64,000 nt of DNA from Chitinophaga sp. 180180018-3 (GCF_037893185.1 NZ_CP140772.1:6324001-6388000), one strand, 5' to 3'. Positions 24,953 through 34,751 are shown, counted from the first letter of the stretch. Program-made: numbers and translations. The notes: generated by a model not told the origin, from the sequence alone.

Positions 24953-25513
24953 ATGTCATTAAAGATATATACCAAAACTGGCGACAAAGGTAAAACCTCC
25001 CTCATTGGCGGTACCAAGGTGCCTAAAAGTGATATCCGTATTGATGCCTATGGCACGGTAGATGAACTCAATTCTTATATTGGTCTGGTGAATGATCACA
25101 TGGCAGACCCAGGCACCAAAGCCCTGCTCAGGGAAGTACAGGACCGGCTCTTCACAATCGGCGCTGCCCTGGCCTGCGATCCGGAAAAAGAAACCAAACT
25201 GAAGATACCCGATCTCCATGATGCTGATATTACACTACTGGAAAAAAGCATTGACCAGATGAATGAAGAATTGCCACCCATGAAATCTTTTATTCTGCCC
25301 GGCGGACATGTAGCCGTGTCTACCTGTCATATTGCACGTTGTGTTTGCAGACGTACGGAAAGGCTCTGCGTTGGGATGCAGGAACATGAACTGTTTATTG
25401 AGCCGCTGATACTGAAATACATTAACCGGCTGAGTGATTATCTTTTTGTGCTCGCCCGCTGGACAGGTCACAAACTCGGCGCGGAAGAAATTCCCTGGAA
25501 ACCCCGGGTATAG
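24953..25513 (+). CDS. Cob(I)alamin adenosyltransferase, PduO type
   Basis: The 186-residue product starts MSLKIYTKTGDKGKTSLIGG, the PduO-type ATP-binding signature, and shows SFILPGGHVAVSTCHIARCV with CRRTERLC near the active site. It transfers adenosyl from ATP to cob(I)alamin to make coenzyme B12. It sits 20 nt upstream of ribE. No B12-dependent enzyme or cobalamin riboswitch was seen nearby; the upstream spacer holds only the hairpin. Confidence 0.93.
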   Translation: MSLKIYTKTGDKGKTSLIGGTKVPKSDIRIDAYGTVDELNSYIGLVNDHMADPGTKALLREVQDRLFTIGAALACDPEKETKLKIPDLHDADITLLEKSIDQMNEELPPMKSFILPGGHVAVSTCHIARCVCRRTERLCVGMQEHELFIEPLILKYINRLSDYLFVLARWTGHKLGAEEIPWKPRV

Positions 25514-25533
25514 AAAAAGTCTTAAATTCGCTT

Positions 25534-26127
25534 ATGTTTACAGGAATCATAGAAACACTGGGAGAAGTAGTTACTACCAGGGAAGAAGGTGCCAACCGTG
25601 TATTCACCATTAAAACACCGCTGGCGTCCGAATTAAAAATAGATCAGAGCGTATCACATAACGGCGTTTGTCTTACCATCACCCATGTGAAAGATAATAC
25701 CTATGAGACCGTTGCTGTCGCTGAGACATTGCAGAAATCCAATCTCGACCGGCTCGCTCCGGGGCAGCTGATTAACCTCGAAAGAGCCATGCTTTTCAAT
25801 GGCCGGATCGACGGACACCTGGTGCAGGGCCACGTAGACGGTGTAGGTGTTTGCCTGTCTGTAACACCACAGGATGGCAGCTGGCTGTTCCGCTTCCACT
25901 TTCCGGACGAATTTGCAGCACTCATCGTGGAAAAAGGCAGTATATGCCTGAACGGTATCAGCCTGACCGTTTTCGATGTTACAGATAACGAGTTTTCTGT
26001 AGCCATCATTCCATACACATACGAACACACCAATATATCGAAAGTAAAACCAGGCGACATGGTAAACCTGGAATTCGATATCCTTGGCAAGTATGCCGCC
26101 AAACAGATGCAATTGGCCCGCTATTAA
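25534..26127 (+). CDS. ribE: Riboflavin synthase, alpha chain
   Basis: The 197-residue product has two tandem lumazine-binding repeats, each with an MFTGI- or HVDG-type motif: MFTGIIETLGEVV at the start, and GRIDGHLVQGHVDGVG at about 90-105 opening the second. It dismutates two 6,7-dimethyl-8-ribityllumazines to riboflavin. Length is typical. It follows the adenosyltransferase by 20 nt and precedes a secreted protein by 9 nt. Confidence 0.95.
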   Translation: MFTGIIETLGEVVTTREEGANRVFTIKTPLASELKIDQSVSHNGVCLTITHVKDNTYETVAVAETLQKSNLDRLAPGQLINLERAMLFNGRIDGHLVQGHVDGVGVCLSVTPQDGSWLFRFHFPDEFAALIVEKGSICLNGISLTVFDVTDNEFSVAIIPYTYEHTNISKVKPGDMVNLEFDILGKYAAKQMQLARY

Positions 26128-26136
26128 TATCAGACC

Positions 26137-26853
26137 ATGATCAATATTTCCCGGATACTGAAGTTATTGTTGTTCCTGCCCGCACTATACTGTTATTTAC
26201 CGGCAAACGCCCAACAGACAGGGATAGTGCGGGTAACGGCCAGTTACGATCCGAACGCAGTACCAGAACTGTATAACCAGGTACCTATCGGCCTGCAACT
26301 TACTTACAACGACAGCTCCTACCGGCAAACTACCGGGTATTTACGTGGCAATTACCGCTGGAATAAACTCAATATCAAAAGCAATAACGGCGCCGTACAA
26401 AACGGTATACTGAGCTTCAACAGAGCACAGCTCGTGCGGGATAATTATCGTATAACCATTACCGTTATAACTGAAGAAAATGTGTCTCTGCAAACAAACC
26501 TGGAACTGCCCAGGCTAACCGGAATACGCTTCAATCATTATGCAGACAGCATAAAGCGGGACATTCACTTTTATCTCAATGTAGAAGGAAAATTCAGCAG
26601 CGGTAAAGTATTTCCACTCGACACCGCCACTATCAGGTTCGCTGCTTCCGATGGAAAACTGATAGGCCAGGATCTGCTGCTGCCTAAAGAGGATACTACC
26701 AAAACTGTCATAGCAGAAGCCTGGTACAAATACAACAACCAGATGTACCTACGCTCCGTAATCCCCGTCAAACAAGCCCCTGAAGATGAATCACTCATCA
26801 TGAAAAACGGACAGGATCTGTATAATAATAACAAACGCCGCAGGCGGCAATAG
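26137..26853 (+). CDS. Secreted protein of unknown function with Arg-rich tail
   Basis: The 238-residue product has a signal peptide (about 1-25, ending PANAQ) and a beta-rich mature part without a recognised domain. It ends in an unusual basic run (NNNKRRRRQ). Its stop codon abuts the stop of the convergent DUF58 gene with no spacer and no terminator hairpin. It lies 9 nt after ribE and is probably transcribed with it, although a functional link is not apparent. Confidence 0.6.
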   Translation: MINISRILKLLLFLPALYCYLPANAQQTGIVRVTASYDPNAVPELYNQVPIGLQLTYNDSSYRQTTGYLRGNYRWNKLNIKSNNGAVQNGILSFNRAQLVRDNYRITITVITEENVSLQTNLELPRLTGIRFNHYADSIKRDIHFYLNVEGKFSSGKVFPLDTATIRFAASDGKLIGQDLLLPKEDTTKTVIAEAWYKYNNQMYLRSVIPVKQAPEDESLIMKNGQDLYNNNKRRRRQ

Positions 26854-28206
26854 CTAAATCAGCATTCTGGATTTAAGTTCAAGATACTTGTTCACCACAT
26901 TCAAGGTAAGATGTTCCGGTGGTGTCAGCAGCGACATGATGCCGTACTTTGCCAGCTCTTTAACGATCAGTTTCTTATCATACGCAAATTTCTGCGCAAT
27001 GGTTTGCTTATAAATATCCTCGATATCAGTAGCTGTATTTTCTGTCACCTGCTTTAGTTCAGAGTTTTCAAAGAAAACCACCAGCACCAGGTGATAACGT
27101 GCCAGCCTGCGGATAAATGGCAGCTGCCGCTGCAGGCTCGACATCGACTCAAAATTTGTATATAACATCAACAGCGAGCGGGTGGATAAGCGGCCGCGCA
27201 ATTGTACAGTAAGTGCCTCGTAATCGCTTTCCTGCCAATGGGTTTCCTGTGCATAAAGCGATTCCATAATCTTGTTTATCTGCACCTTTTTACTGCTTGC
27301 CGGCAATATTTCTGTCTTACTTTCCATGAATGTGATCAGCCCGGCTTTGTCGCCTTTATTCACAGCAACATTGCTGAATACCAGCGATGCATTGATGGCA
27401 TAATCCAGCAACGCTAAACCGTTGAAAGGCATTCTCATGGTACGTCCCTTATCAATCACGGAATATACCTGCTGTGATCTTTCTTCCGTAAAACTATTCA
27501 CCATCAAATCACCGGTACGGGCAGAAGCCTTCCAGTTGAGCAGGCGCACATCGTCGCCTTTTGTATAGGGCTTGATATGATCAAACTCCATGCTGTGTCC
27601 GATTATCCGGCGCTTGTGTACCCCCAGTTCGTTCAGCCTGTTCATGGCTGCATACAATTCGTAATGCCGCAGCTGCTGAAAACTCGGATATACACTAACA
27701 GACTGCTCTGTATTAAAAACAAAGCGGCGACAAACCAACCCAAGAACACTTTGAATAAATACATTCGTATAGCCGAAGTTGTATATCCCTCTCTCTACCG
27801 GGCGCAGTTCATAACGAAAGCTATATGTTTGTCCTGCCGGAACAGTTGCTGCCAGGTTGAAATCGCGCTGCTGAAACTGCACCGGCAATTCATCGATAAT
27901 GGAAACATCTACCGGAAAGGGATACCTGTTCTGCAAGGTAAGCACCACTTCGTTGTTATCGCCATTGCTGAACCGGGGACTGAGTTTCCTTTCAAGCTCA
28001 ACCACTTCACTCGGACGAAACAGCAGCAATACCATATCCAGCAACAGCAGCACCACTACCGCCAGCAAGGCTATGAGGGCGACATTGTACAGGGCTGGCA
28101 TGAAAAAAGAAACGATAAACAGCAGAATATTTCCCCCGATCAGGTAGTATAACCTTCTGGTGAAGAAAAGTATCTGGTATAAATTATTCTTTATAGTTGA
28201 AGACAC
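26854..28206 (-). CDS. DUF58 protein of the MoxR operon
   Basis: The 450-residue product has two N-terminal membrane segments (about 15-60), a beta-rich middle, and the DUF58 signature at about 210-245 (EFDHIKPYTKGDDVRLLNWK, then ASARTGDLMV). The C-terminal part is a von Willebrand A-like domain (YSVIDKGRTMRM). DUF58 proteins partner MoxR ATPases and may act in envelope or metal-dependent assembly. It is last in the five-gene operon, 29 nt after moxR. Confidence 0.88.
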   Translation of the reverse strand: MSSTIKNNLYQILFFTRRLYYLIGGNILLFIVSFFMPALYNVALIALLAVVVLLLLDMVLLLFRPSEVVELERKLSPRFSNGDNNEVVLTLQNRYPFPVDVSIIDELPVQFQQRDFNLAATVPAGQTYSFRYELRPVERGIYNFGYTNVFIQSVLGLVCRRFVFNTEQSVSVYPSFQQLRHYELYAAMNRLNELGVHKRRIIGHSMEFDHIKPYTKGDDVRLLNWKASARTGDLMVNSFTEERSQQVYSVIDKGRTMRMPFNGLALLDYAINASLVFSNVAVNKGDKAGLITFMESKTEILPASSKKVQINKIMESLYAQETHWQESDYEALTVQLRGRLSTRSLLMLYTNFESMSSLQRQLPFIRRLARYHLVLVVFFENSELKQVTENTATDIEDIYKQTIAQKFAYDKKLIVKELAKYGIMSLLTPPEHLTLNVVNKYLELKSRMLI

Positions 28207-28235
28207 GTGCTTACTTTTAAAATCAATACTACATC

Positions 28236-29216
28236 TTATCTCGGCACTTCTATTGCCTTAACAATCTGTGCGATCACATCATCTGTTTTAATACCTTCCA
28301 TTTCCTTTTCCGGCGTAAGCATGATGCGATGCCTTAATACATGCGGTAATACTTCTACTACATCATCCGGTGTTACAAAGTCGCGGCTCCTCATAGCAGC
28401 TATTGCTTTCGACGCATTCATAACGGCAATGGATGCACGCGGAGAAGCGCCCAGGTATAAAGACGGATTCATCCTCGTTTCATTGATAACAGATGCGATA
28501 TAACGGAAGAGCTTATCGTCTACAATCACCTGCCGTACACTATTCTGAAATTCGATGATTTGTGTAGTAGTGATCACCTTACTCACCATCTTTGTCAGGT
28601 CTGTTTCTCCGTTGAAATGATGAATGCTGCGCAGTACATTGATCTCTTCCTCCAGGCTGGGATATTTCACCTCGACTTTGAAAAGGAAGCGATCCAGCTG
28701 AGCCTCAGGCAGGCGGTAGGTTCCCTCCTGCTCTATCGGGTTCTGAGTAGCGATCACCATGAAAGGCCTGTTCATTTGAAACGTAGTACCATCGTTGGTA
28801 ATCTGCCTTTCTTCCATTACTTCAAACAAAGCAGACTGCGTTTTTGCAGGTGCCCGGTTTATTTCATCTATCAATACCAGGTTACTGAAAACAGGTCCCT
28901 TCTTATATTCAAACTCTCTTGTTTGCGGATTAAAAACAGAAGTGCCCAGCACATCCGCCGGCATCAGGTCGGGAGTAAACTGGATACGGCTAAAGTCAGC
29001 ATCTACGCACTGTGCGATCAGTTTTGCGGTGAGGGTTTTGGCTACGCCGGGCACCCCTTCGATCAACACATGTCCCTGTGTCAGTAATCCTGCTATCAAC
29101 AGATCTACCATCTGATGCTGTCCTACGATAACTTTCCCGATCTGTGCCCTGATGGCCTCCACTCCTTCGTGCAATGAGGAGAAGTCTGTTCTGGATTGAA
29201 ATGTACTGGTATCCAT
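28236..29216 (-). CDS. MoxR-family AAA+ ATPase
   Basis: The 326-residue AAA+ protein has Walker [17 protein letters not shown] (about 55-70), Walker [21 protein letters not shown], sensor 1 in [20 protein letters not shown], and a C-terminal lid. MoxR proteins act as chaperones for VWA-domain partners, here the DUF58 protein directly downstream. Its start abuts the stop of the DUF4350 gene. Confidence 0.95.
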   Translation of the reverse strand: MDTSTFQSRTDFSSLHEGVEAIRAQIGKVIVGQHQMVDLLIAGLLTQGHVLIEGVPGVAKTLTAKLIAQCVDADFSRIQFTPDLMPADVLGTSVFNPQTREFEYKKGPVFSNLVLIDEINRAPAKTQSALFEVMEERQITNDGTTFQMNRPFMVIATQNPIEQEGTYRLPEAQLDRFLFKVEVKYPSLEEEINVLRSIHHFNGETDLTKMVSKVITTTQIIEFQNSVRQVIVDDKLFRYIASVINETRMNPSLYLGASPRASIAVMNASKAIAAMRSRDFVTPDDVVEVLPHVLRHRIMLTPEKEMEGIKTDDVIAQIVKAIEVPR

Positions 29217-30446
29217 TTATTTCGTATTTAAATAAAACTGTTGTATCCGGCTATAAAATTCTTTCAGGTATTCATCACTTACAGATGTTTCCTGTTGTAC
29301 CTGCTGCATCATTTGCAGCAGTGTCCTGATATCGTTTTCAGGAACGGCAGACTTGCGTGATAACATCCCGATAAATTCATCATTTAATACATTCGTATCG
29401 AGGTTATAACGGGTACGTATATACTCCATAAAATGAAGGATCATCTTATGAGTGAGGTTCTGATTGTTATGCTGTTGAAAATACAGTTGTCCGATCGCAT
29501 CCACAAATTCAAGCGAATTATTCGTCATCGCCGGCCTGTCGGGCACAATACGTTGACGTCGTTTACTTTCAAATATCATGAACAGTGCCGCCAGTATCAG
29601 CGATAACCACACCGCCCAGCGCATGGCAGGATAACGCATCAGTGCCTGAAAATCGCTGAAGCTTCCGCGGCTCTGCGCATTGTGTATCCGGTTGTAGTAA
29701 TCATCCCAGTACACATTGGCCGGGTCATAATGCAGATAGGATAGCTGCGTTTCCAACGCAGCTACATTCTTTTCGTGCATCAGAAAATAATTGGAAAAGG
29801 TATAAGGGTTCAGCAACAGGTAGATAAATCCTCCGCCATAGGCAATCTTTATAAAGTTGGGTTTATTCTTATAGTTGTATCCCAGTATCATGGTTGATGT
29901 AGAATCTATACCGGAAATATAATTACCTGTCACCATACCATTGTAATTAAAGCTGGTATCATGCGGTATTGCGGGGTCGAGATAATGTTCCACGAAACCA
30001 ACTTTCGAACCCTGGAACCTGGAGCTTTCCACTACTGTAAATCCGAATTCCTTTTCCAGCAGGGGATCAGGCTTATTTACAGCAAGGAACAAATCGTTGC
30101 CTGATCTCACATAGTAAAGCATTGCTTCGAGATCCTTTGCAGTTGTATACATTTCTTCAGCTACGAGGATGTATACGTTATCTTTCTCCTGCAATGTGGG
30201 CTCTTTTTTATAAGTATCTTCGAAAGGTTTGGTAACCACCTGTACAGAATGGCTCGCAAATAATTGCGGCAGCATTTTAAACGCAGCATAGGTACCTCCT
30301 GCTTTTTTATCGCGGTTAGAGAAGGAAGATACACTCATGTTGGTTGTCTGATCCCGTTCGCTGAGCGCCTGACTACCTCCCAGGATCATGAGCACAATAA
30401 GCAGAAACGCCACTACAGCAATGATTATAATATACTGTTTCTTCAC
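29217..30446 (-). CDS. DUF4350-type membrane protein of the MoxR operon
   Basis: The 409-residue product has an N-terminal membrane segment (about 4-25), an extracytoplasmic domain with DUF4350-like features (KKAGGTYAAFKMLPQLFA, NVYILVAEEMYTT), a second span at about 277-292, and a cytoplasmic tail. It overlaps the DUF4129 gene by 4 bp and abuts moxR, so coupling is tight. Function is unknown beyond the association with MoxR clusters. Confidence 0.8.
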   Translation of the reverse strand: MKKQYIIIIAVVAFLLIVLMILGGSQALSERDQTTNMSVSSFSNRDKKAGGTYAAFKMLPQLFASHSVQVVTKPFEDTYKKEPTLQEKDNVYILVAEEMYTTAKDLEAMLYYVRSGNDLFLAVNKPDPLLEKEFGFTVVESSRFQGSKVGFVEHYLDPAIPHDTSFNYNGMVTGNYISGIDSTSTMILGYNYKNKPNFIKIAYGGGFIYLLLNPYTFSNYFLMHEKNVAALETQLSYLHYDPANVYWDDYYNRIHNAQSRGSFSDFQALMRYPAMRWAVWLSLILAALFMIFESKRRQRIVPDRPAMTNNSLEFVDAIGQLYFQQHNNQNLTHKMILHFMEYIRTRYNLDTNVLNDEFIGMLSRKSAVPENDIRTLLQMMQQVQQETSVSDEYLKEFYSRIQQFYLNTK

Positions 30447-31213
30447 CAGGCTTTATTTATTTCATTATTAAAACTCCGAAACTCCTGATTGATTTTATTG
30501 AAATCAGGTTCGCTGACTTCAAATCCGCCATACCAGGCATACTCATAACCCAGCGTAAGCATAGAAAACTGCTTGTAATAAGGAGTTTCCCGCAAACTTC
30601 GCAGGTAGTCTGTATTTGTTTTTTCTTTACTGGTAGTGATTAACTGGCGACCGGCAAGCTGGAACAGTGTGTACAGATACCACCAGCGGATCGCCTGCCG
30701 GAGATCGCCGGCGGAAATAGCTTTACTGATATGCGCTTCATATTCCTGTGCGCTGGTGAGCTCCTCTTCCTGCTGTATATCGGGCATTACGGCCACAATC
30801 TGGTTCCGACGCCGGAAGGTAAGTCCATTATTTTTCAGGAACCAATATAACAAGATGCCTAACACAGCCACAATTAAAGTCAGCACTATTACATATACCG
30901 CTCTCGAAGCCTGACTGAGCGCCAGCAGCAATTGCTCCAGCCAGTTAAGACGGGGCGGCTCTGTTTTTTGAGGATCAAAATAATGCAGCTTTTTATCCTC
31001 CTTCAACGTCTTTACTACCTCATCAGGCACTTTTCTTGGCTCATAATAAGGAACGTTGTTGTCGTCCGTTTCCTCCTGAGATCGAATACTTTCTACCATA
31101 GCAGTGCTATCTGCAGCAACTCTTTCTTCTATTGCAGCCTGCTCCTGCCCTCTTATCTGTAAGGAGGAACAGCATATTAAAAGACAGACTGCGATCCAAC
31201 AATATTTCTTCAT
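30443..31213 (-). CDS. DUF4129-type membrane protein of the MoxR operon
   Basis: The 256-residue product has a signal peptide, a transmembrane segment at about 106-128 (AVYVIVLTLIVAVLGILLYW), and a C-terminal DUF4129 region (AIRWWYLYTLFQLAGRQLIT). Family members often sit beside transglutaminase or MoxR genes. It overlaps the DUF4350 gene by 4 bp and starts 1 nt after the SpoIIM gene. Confidence 0.82.
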   Translation of the reverse strand: MKKYCWIAVCLLICCSSLQIRGQEQAAIEERVAADSTAMVESIRSQEETDDNNVPYYEPRKVPDEVVKTLKEDKKLHYFDPQKTEPPRLNWLEQLLLALSQASRAVYVIVLTLIVAVLGILLYWFLKNNGLTFRRRNQIVAVMPDIQQEEELTSAQEYEAHISKAISAGDLRQAIRWWYLYTLFQLAGRQLITTSKEKTNTDYLRSLRETPYYKQFSMLTLGYEYAWYGGFEVSEPDFNKINQEFRSFNNEINKAW

Positions 31214-31214
31214 A

Positions 31215-32207
31215 TCACTGCTTTAAAAAAGTCGGTATAATCACTTTTCCTTCTGCACTCAAACGAAAGCCATTTTTATACAGAAAAATAGGATAGAGAA
31301 TAAAATATCCCAGGATAAATGCGAGCGACGATAATAAGATCAGGAGACTAAGTGCTACCGGCATTTCTGTATGCCTGGTCACAAAGCTTTCCAGGAAAGC
31401 CGCTACTATGAATACAGGAACAAGGGTCACCATAATCTTGATGCCATCTTTTGCACCTTTGCGCAATGCATCTACTCTTTTGCGGGTGCCGGGAAAAAGA
31501 AGGCTTTGTCCCAGTATAATTCCTGCTGTACCGGCAATGATGATGCTGGATATCTCAAGCGTACCATGTATCCAGATAACGAGAATGGATTTCATGCCCA
31601 GGCCATGGGAAAAGAAAATGTATTGAAAAACGCCCAGCATGATACCGTTCTTGATCAGGAAATATAAAGTACCTACTCCAAACAAAATGCCTGCAACATA
31701 GCAAACAAAAGCAACATAGATATTATTGGAGGCAATCATGAAGAACATCATCAGGGGATTATCCTGCTTATATACATTGAAAGGATTTCCGTTGGCGATA
31801 TTCCGCTCTGTCATATTGATGTACTCATCTCCGAGGAAGCCTCTGGCAAATGTTTCATCATGCGAGGCAGAGAATACGCCTACAATAACGAACAGCGCAA
31901 AAAAGCAGAAAACAAATAACAACAGCCGGTGATATTTGCGAAAAAGTAGTGGCAGCTCATATTGGAAGAACATCTGGAAACGGCCAACGTTCTCTTTTTT
32001 ATTCTGATAGATCTTACGATAGATACCTGCGGCTATTCCATTGATATAGCGGGTTACTTTACTGAAGCTGTAAAACGTTTTGGCATACGACAGATCATCC
32101 AGTATAGATACGAATCTCTCTGCCATCTCATCGGGGTCGTCTGTTGGCTTCTCCTGGTATTCTTTCCACCGGGATAAATTCTTCTTGATAAACAGCGATT
32201 CTCTCAT
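31215..32207 (-). CDS. SpoIIM-family membrane protein
   Basis: The 330-residue product has about six membrane spans in its C-terminal two thirds and the SpoIIM/DUF95 pattern GTLYFLIKNGIMLGVFQY with IWIHGTLEISSIIIAGTAG. In Bacillus SpoIIM is part of a sporulation peptidoglycan machine; in non-spore-formers the family accompanies MoxR/RDD genes with unknown function. It is the first gene of the operon. The ORF is complete. Confidence 0.88.
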   Translation of the reverse strand: MRESLFIKKNLSRWKEYQEKPTDDPDEMAERFVSILDDLSYAKTFYSFSKVTRYINGIAAGIYRKIYQNKKENVGRFQMFFQYELPLLFRKYHRLLLFVFCFFALFVIVGVFSASHDETFARGFLGDEYINMTERNIANGNPFNVYKQDNPLMMFFMIASNNIYVAFVCYVAGILFGVGTLYFLIKNGIMLGVFQYIFFSHGLGMKSILVIWIHGTLEISSIIIAGTAGIILGQSLLFPGTRKRVDALRKGAKDGIKIMVTLVPVFIVAAFLESFVTRHTEMPVALSLLILLSSLAFILGYFILYPIFLYKNGFRLSAEGKVIIPTFLKQ

Positions 32208-32293
32208 ATTGAGTTATTTCCCTTTTTTTATTACGGATATTTACCTACAGTAGTGGGTTACTTATGGGGAATACCGTCAAACATACTAAATCG

Positions 32294-32325
32294 TTGAACA
32301 ATATATAAACAAATATGTAAATTTG
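32294..32325 (+). promoter_or_regulatory. Promoter of the RDD gene, 3 nt from the ATG
   Basis: TTG (32294-32296) is followed after 21 nt by TAAATTTG (32318-32325), and only AAT separates this from the ATG at 32329. The RNA would begin at or within a few bases of the start codon. Confidence 0.65.
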
Positions 32326-32328
32326 AAT

Positions 32329-33063
32329 ATGACGAATATAAAAATACCAACTTCTTTTAATATAGAACTTGAATTTGAATCCGCTGATTTGGGCCAGCGC
32401 CTGCTGGCCTGGTTAATCGATTTTGGTATACGGGCAGTTTATCTTATTGGCGTACTGCTGGCATTCAATTTCACCACGGCAAATTTCCCGGGTGTGCTCT
32501 TCCTTATCCTGTTTCTGCCGGTTATGTTTTATTTTCCTGTTACCGAAATCAGTATGAGAGGCCAGACGCCCGGAAAAAGGGTCATGAATCTGCAGGTAGT
32601 GGGTATGATGGGCAATCAGACAAGCATAAGCCAACACCTTATCAGGTGGATTTTCAGGTTGATAGAAACACCGCTGGGTGTGTTCACCCTCTTCATCCCG
32701 GTCATTATTCCTATCGTTTCCATTGTACGTTCTCCGTACAACCAGCGCCTGGGCGATATCGTAGCGGGTACCATTGTAATCAGCACCAAACGGAAGGGCA
32801 GCATCAGCGATACCATTTTCAGAGACCTTTCGGATACTGACTACCAGCCTAAATTTCCTCAGATCATGAAGCTCTCCGACCGTGATATGAACAAAGTAAA
32901 AGAGTTGCTGGACCGGGCACTGCAGGCCAGGGACGAAGAACTCGCTTTCCGGGTAGCCAACAGGGTGAAAGAAGTATTACATATAGAAGCAGAAATGTCG
33001 AATGTGCATTTCCTGGAAACAGTGCTGAATGATTATAACTATTATACCACCAGAGAGAATTAA
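32329..33063 (+). CDS. RDD-family membrane protein
   Basis: The 244-residue product starts MTNIKIPTSFNIELEFESAD. The RDD signature appears in DLGQRLLAWLIDFGIRAVYL (Arg, Asp), and two to three more spans follow, with RGQTPGKRVMNLQVVG and the conserved NQRLGDIVAGTIVI. The tail (about 175-244) is charged and soluble. RDD proteins are thought to be transport- or scaffold-like. It is divergent from the SpoIIM-MoxR operon and completes the usual cluster. The final codons and stop lie inside a 47-bp inverted repeat. Confidence 0.88.
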   Translation: MTNIKIPTSFNIELEFESADLGQRLLAWLIDFGIRAVYLIGVLLAFNFTTANFPGVLFLILFLPVMFYFPVTEISMRGQTPGKRVMNLQVVGMMGNQTSISQHLIRWIFRLIETPLGVFTLFIPVIIPIVSIVRSPYNQRLGDIVAGTIVISTKRKGSISDTIFRDLSDTDYQPKFPQIMKLSDRDMNKVKELLDRALQARDEELAFRVANRVKEVLHIEAEMSNVHFLETVLNDYNYYTTREN

Positions 33064-33168
33064 GCATATAGAATGAAGAAACAGAGCGAAGACCTCAGCA
33101 GATAACTACAAAATTGTTGAAATCTGCTGAGGTCTTCGCTCTGTTTCTTCATTCTATATGCTTAATTC
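33057..33168. terminator. 47-bp perfect inverted repeat at the RDD 3' end
   Basis: Arms 33057-33103 and 33122-33168 are exact complements over 47 bp with an 18-nt loop. The left arm includes the RDD stop codon; the right arm ends 7 nt before the stop of the convergent gene. It should form a bidirectional terminator. It shares the 15-mer ATATAGAATGAAGAA with the 60-bp hairpin at 39983. Confidence 0.85.
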
Positions 33169-33175
33169 TTTCTCT

Positions 33176-33616
33176 CTATTTGCCAATAGATCCCAGCTCT
33201 TCATTTATATTCATATTCATGAAACGGTTAGGATCGCCTGCAGGGCCCTGGTAGGTAATGGTGCGGTCGAATGCCAGGATCGGGTAAAACACGATTCCAA
33301 GGAAGATGAGACCGATCGTAAATCCCTCACTCTTACCGAAACTCTTACTGAGCAGGTTGGTCATCCAAATGGCAACAACGATATTGGCAATTGGCACAAA
33401 GCACAGCAACAGCCACCACCAGGGTTTACCCACAATTTTGGTAAGGATGTAAATGTTGTAGAAAGGAACAATAGCAGCCCATCCTTCCTGGCCAGCCTTG
33501 GTATAAATTTTCCACATACAGATAATCATAAATACTGACACAATGAGCCAGAATAGCATAAAAGTACCAAACATAGCACCCATAGCGCTGCTGCTCTCAT
33601 AAGTAGTTGTTTCCAT
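33176..33616 (-). CDS. DUF5684-type membrane protein
   Basis: The 146-residue product has four hydrophobic segments and the typical sequence KAGQEGWAAIVPFYNIYILT, KIVGKPWWWLLL and GLIFLGIVFYPILAF. Such short proteins are common in Bacteroidota; some are fused to signal peptidases, but no activity is known. It is convergent with the RDD gene. Confidence 0.75.
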   Translation of the reverse strand: METTTYESSSAMGAMFGTFMLFWLIVSVFMIICMWKIYTKAGQEGWAAIVPFYNIYILTKIVGKPWWWLLLCFVPIANIVVAIWMTNLLSKSFGKSEGFTIGLIFLGIVFYPILAFDRTITYQGPAGDPNRFMNMNINEELGSIGK

Positions 33617-33787
33617 AATCTTGGTTTAAAGTGTTATTGTATATACGGTCAAATGGGGGTTGGGGACAACCTGATATCAAATATATATATAATTTCCGAT
33701 AATACACATACATCACATTATTAACATTAAGAGAAATCTGATTTATACCTGCTGAAATTTTTTTTTCAACTTTTTCAATGCTAATAT

Positions 33788-33817
33788 TTGGAGATTCAAC
33801 TCATTATATTACCTTTG
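33788..33817 (+). promoter_or_regulatory. Promoter of the SRP RNA
   Basis: TTG (33788-33790) is followed after 19 nt by TACCTTTG (33810-33817), a full consensus match. The RNA would start near 33823. Confidence 0.8.
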
Positions 33818-33822
33818 CAACC

Positions 33823-33920
33823 GGCAAGTCTTATACGACCAGCTCCTACTGAACTCCCCCAGGACAGGAATGTAGCAAGGGTAGGTGGTTGTAGCGGTGC
33901 GATATAAGTAACTTGCCTTT
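33823..33920 (+). ncRNA. ffs: Signal recognition particle RNA, small bacterial type
   Basis: The roughly 98-nt RNA closes with GGCAAGT (33823-33829) and ACTTGCC (33911-33917). It carries the conserved Ffh-binding region: CAGGACAGGAATGTAGCAA matches the AGG-GGAA-AGCAA pattern of SRP helix 8. A run of eight T follows the closing stem and serves as terminator. It is on the plus strand just after an ideal promoter. Confidence 0.9.
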
Positions 33921-34046
33921 TTTTTCTTTTTTTATTGTCATTAGTTGCCTGTCAATAGTATCCTGGTTGCTATATTCTTCACCTCTTCACTAATGACAGC
34001 GATTTCCACAAAGAGTTCATTTCCTGACAACTAATTTTATCATAGT

Positions 34047-34697
34047 ATGAAATTCTTTATCGATACAGCGAATCTGGCGCAAATCAAAGAAGCTCATGAT
34101 CTTGGCGTTCTGGATGGTGTAACCACCAATCCTTCCCTGATGGCCAAAGAAGGTATTAAAGGAGAGGCTGCCATTATCAAACATTATAAGGATATCTGCG
34201 ACATCGTAGATGGTGATGTAAGTGCTGAAGTATTCTCCACCGACTTTCAGTCGATCATTGAAGAAGGTAAAAAACTGGCAGCGATTCATCCGAACATCGT
34301 GGTGAAAGTACCCATGATCAAAGATGGTGTAAGGGCAATCAAATGGTTTACTGACAACGGTATCAGAACAAACTGCACACTGGTATTTTCAGCAGGTCAG
34401 GCTATTCTGGCTGCAAAAGCAGGTGCTGCTTATGTATCTCCATTCATCGGCCGTATCGACGATACCAACTGGGATGGCGTGGAACTGATCGCTCAAATCG
34501 CGCAGATATACAGCCTGCAGGGTTTTAAAACTGAGATCCTCGCAGCTTCCATCCGTAGCGCTCTCCACATTGTGAAATGTGCAGAAGTAGGCGCCGACGT
34601 ATGTACCTGCCCGTTAGACTCTATCCTCGGGCTGCTCAAACATCCGCTGACTGATATCGGTCTGGCTAAGTTCCTGGAAGACGCTAAGAAAATGTAA
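34047..34697 (+). CDS. tal: Transaldolase, small (TalC/FSA) type
   Basis: The 216-residue product starts MKFFIDTANLAQIKEAHDLG with the VTTNPSLMAKEG signature; the Schiff-base Lys is in NIVVKVPMIKDG. The short form belongs to the TalC/fructose-6-phosphate aldolase group; in Bacteroidota these normally act as transaldolase in the pentose phosphate pathway. It is monocistronic with a clear terminator downstream. Confidence 0.92.
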   Translation: MKFFIDTANLAQIKEAHDLGVLDGVTTNPSLMAKEGIKGEAAIIKHYKDICDIVDGDVSAEVFSTDFQSIIEEGKKLAAIHPNIVVKVPMIKDGVRAIKWFTDNGIRTNCTLVFSAGQAILAAKAGAAYVSPFIGRIDDTNWDGVELIAQIAQIYSLQGFKTEILAASIRSALHIVKCAEVGADVCTCPLDSILGLLKHPLTDIGLAKFLEDAKKM

Positions 34698-34722
34698 CCT
34701 TAGAATATTTTTTAGATGGTGT

Positions 34723-34751
34723 ATCCCCGGTGCAGTAATTGCATCGGGGAT
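34723..34751 (+). terminator. Intrinsic terminator after transaldolase
   Basis: A 12-bp stem with one G-T wobble and a 5-nt loop (ATCCCCGG arm) is followed by a run of T, starting 26 nt after the stop. Confidence 0.85.
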
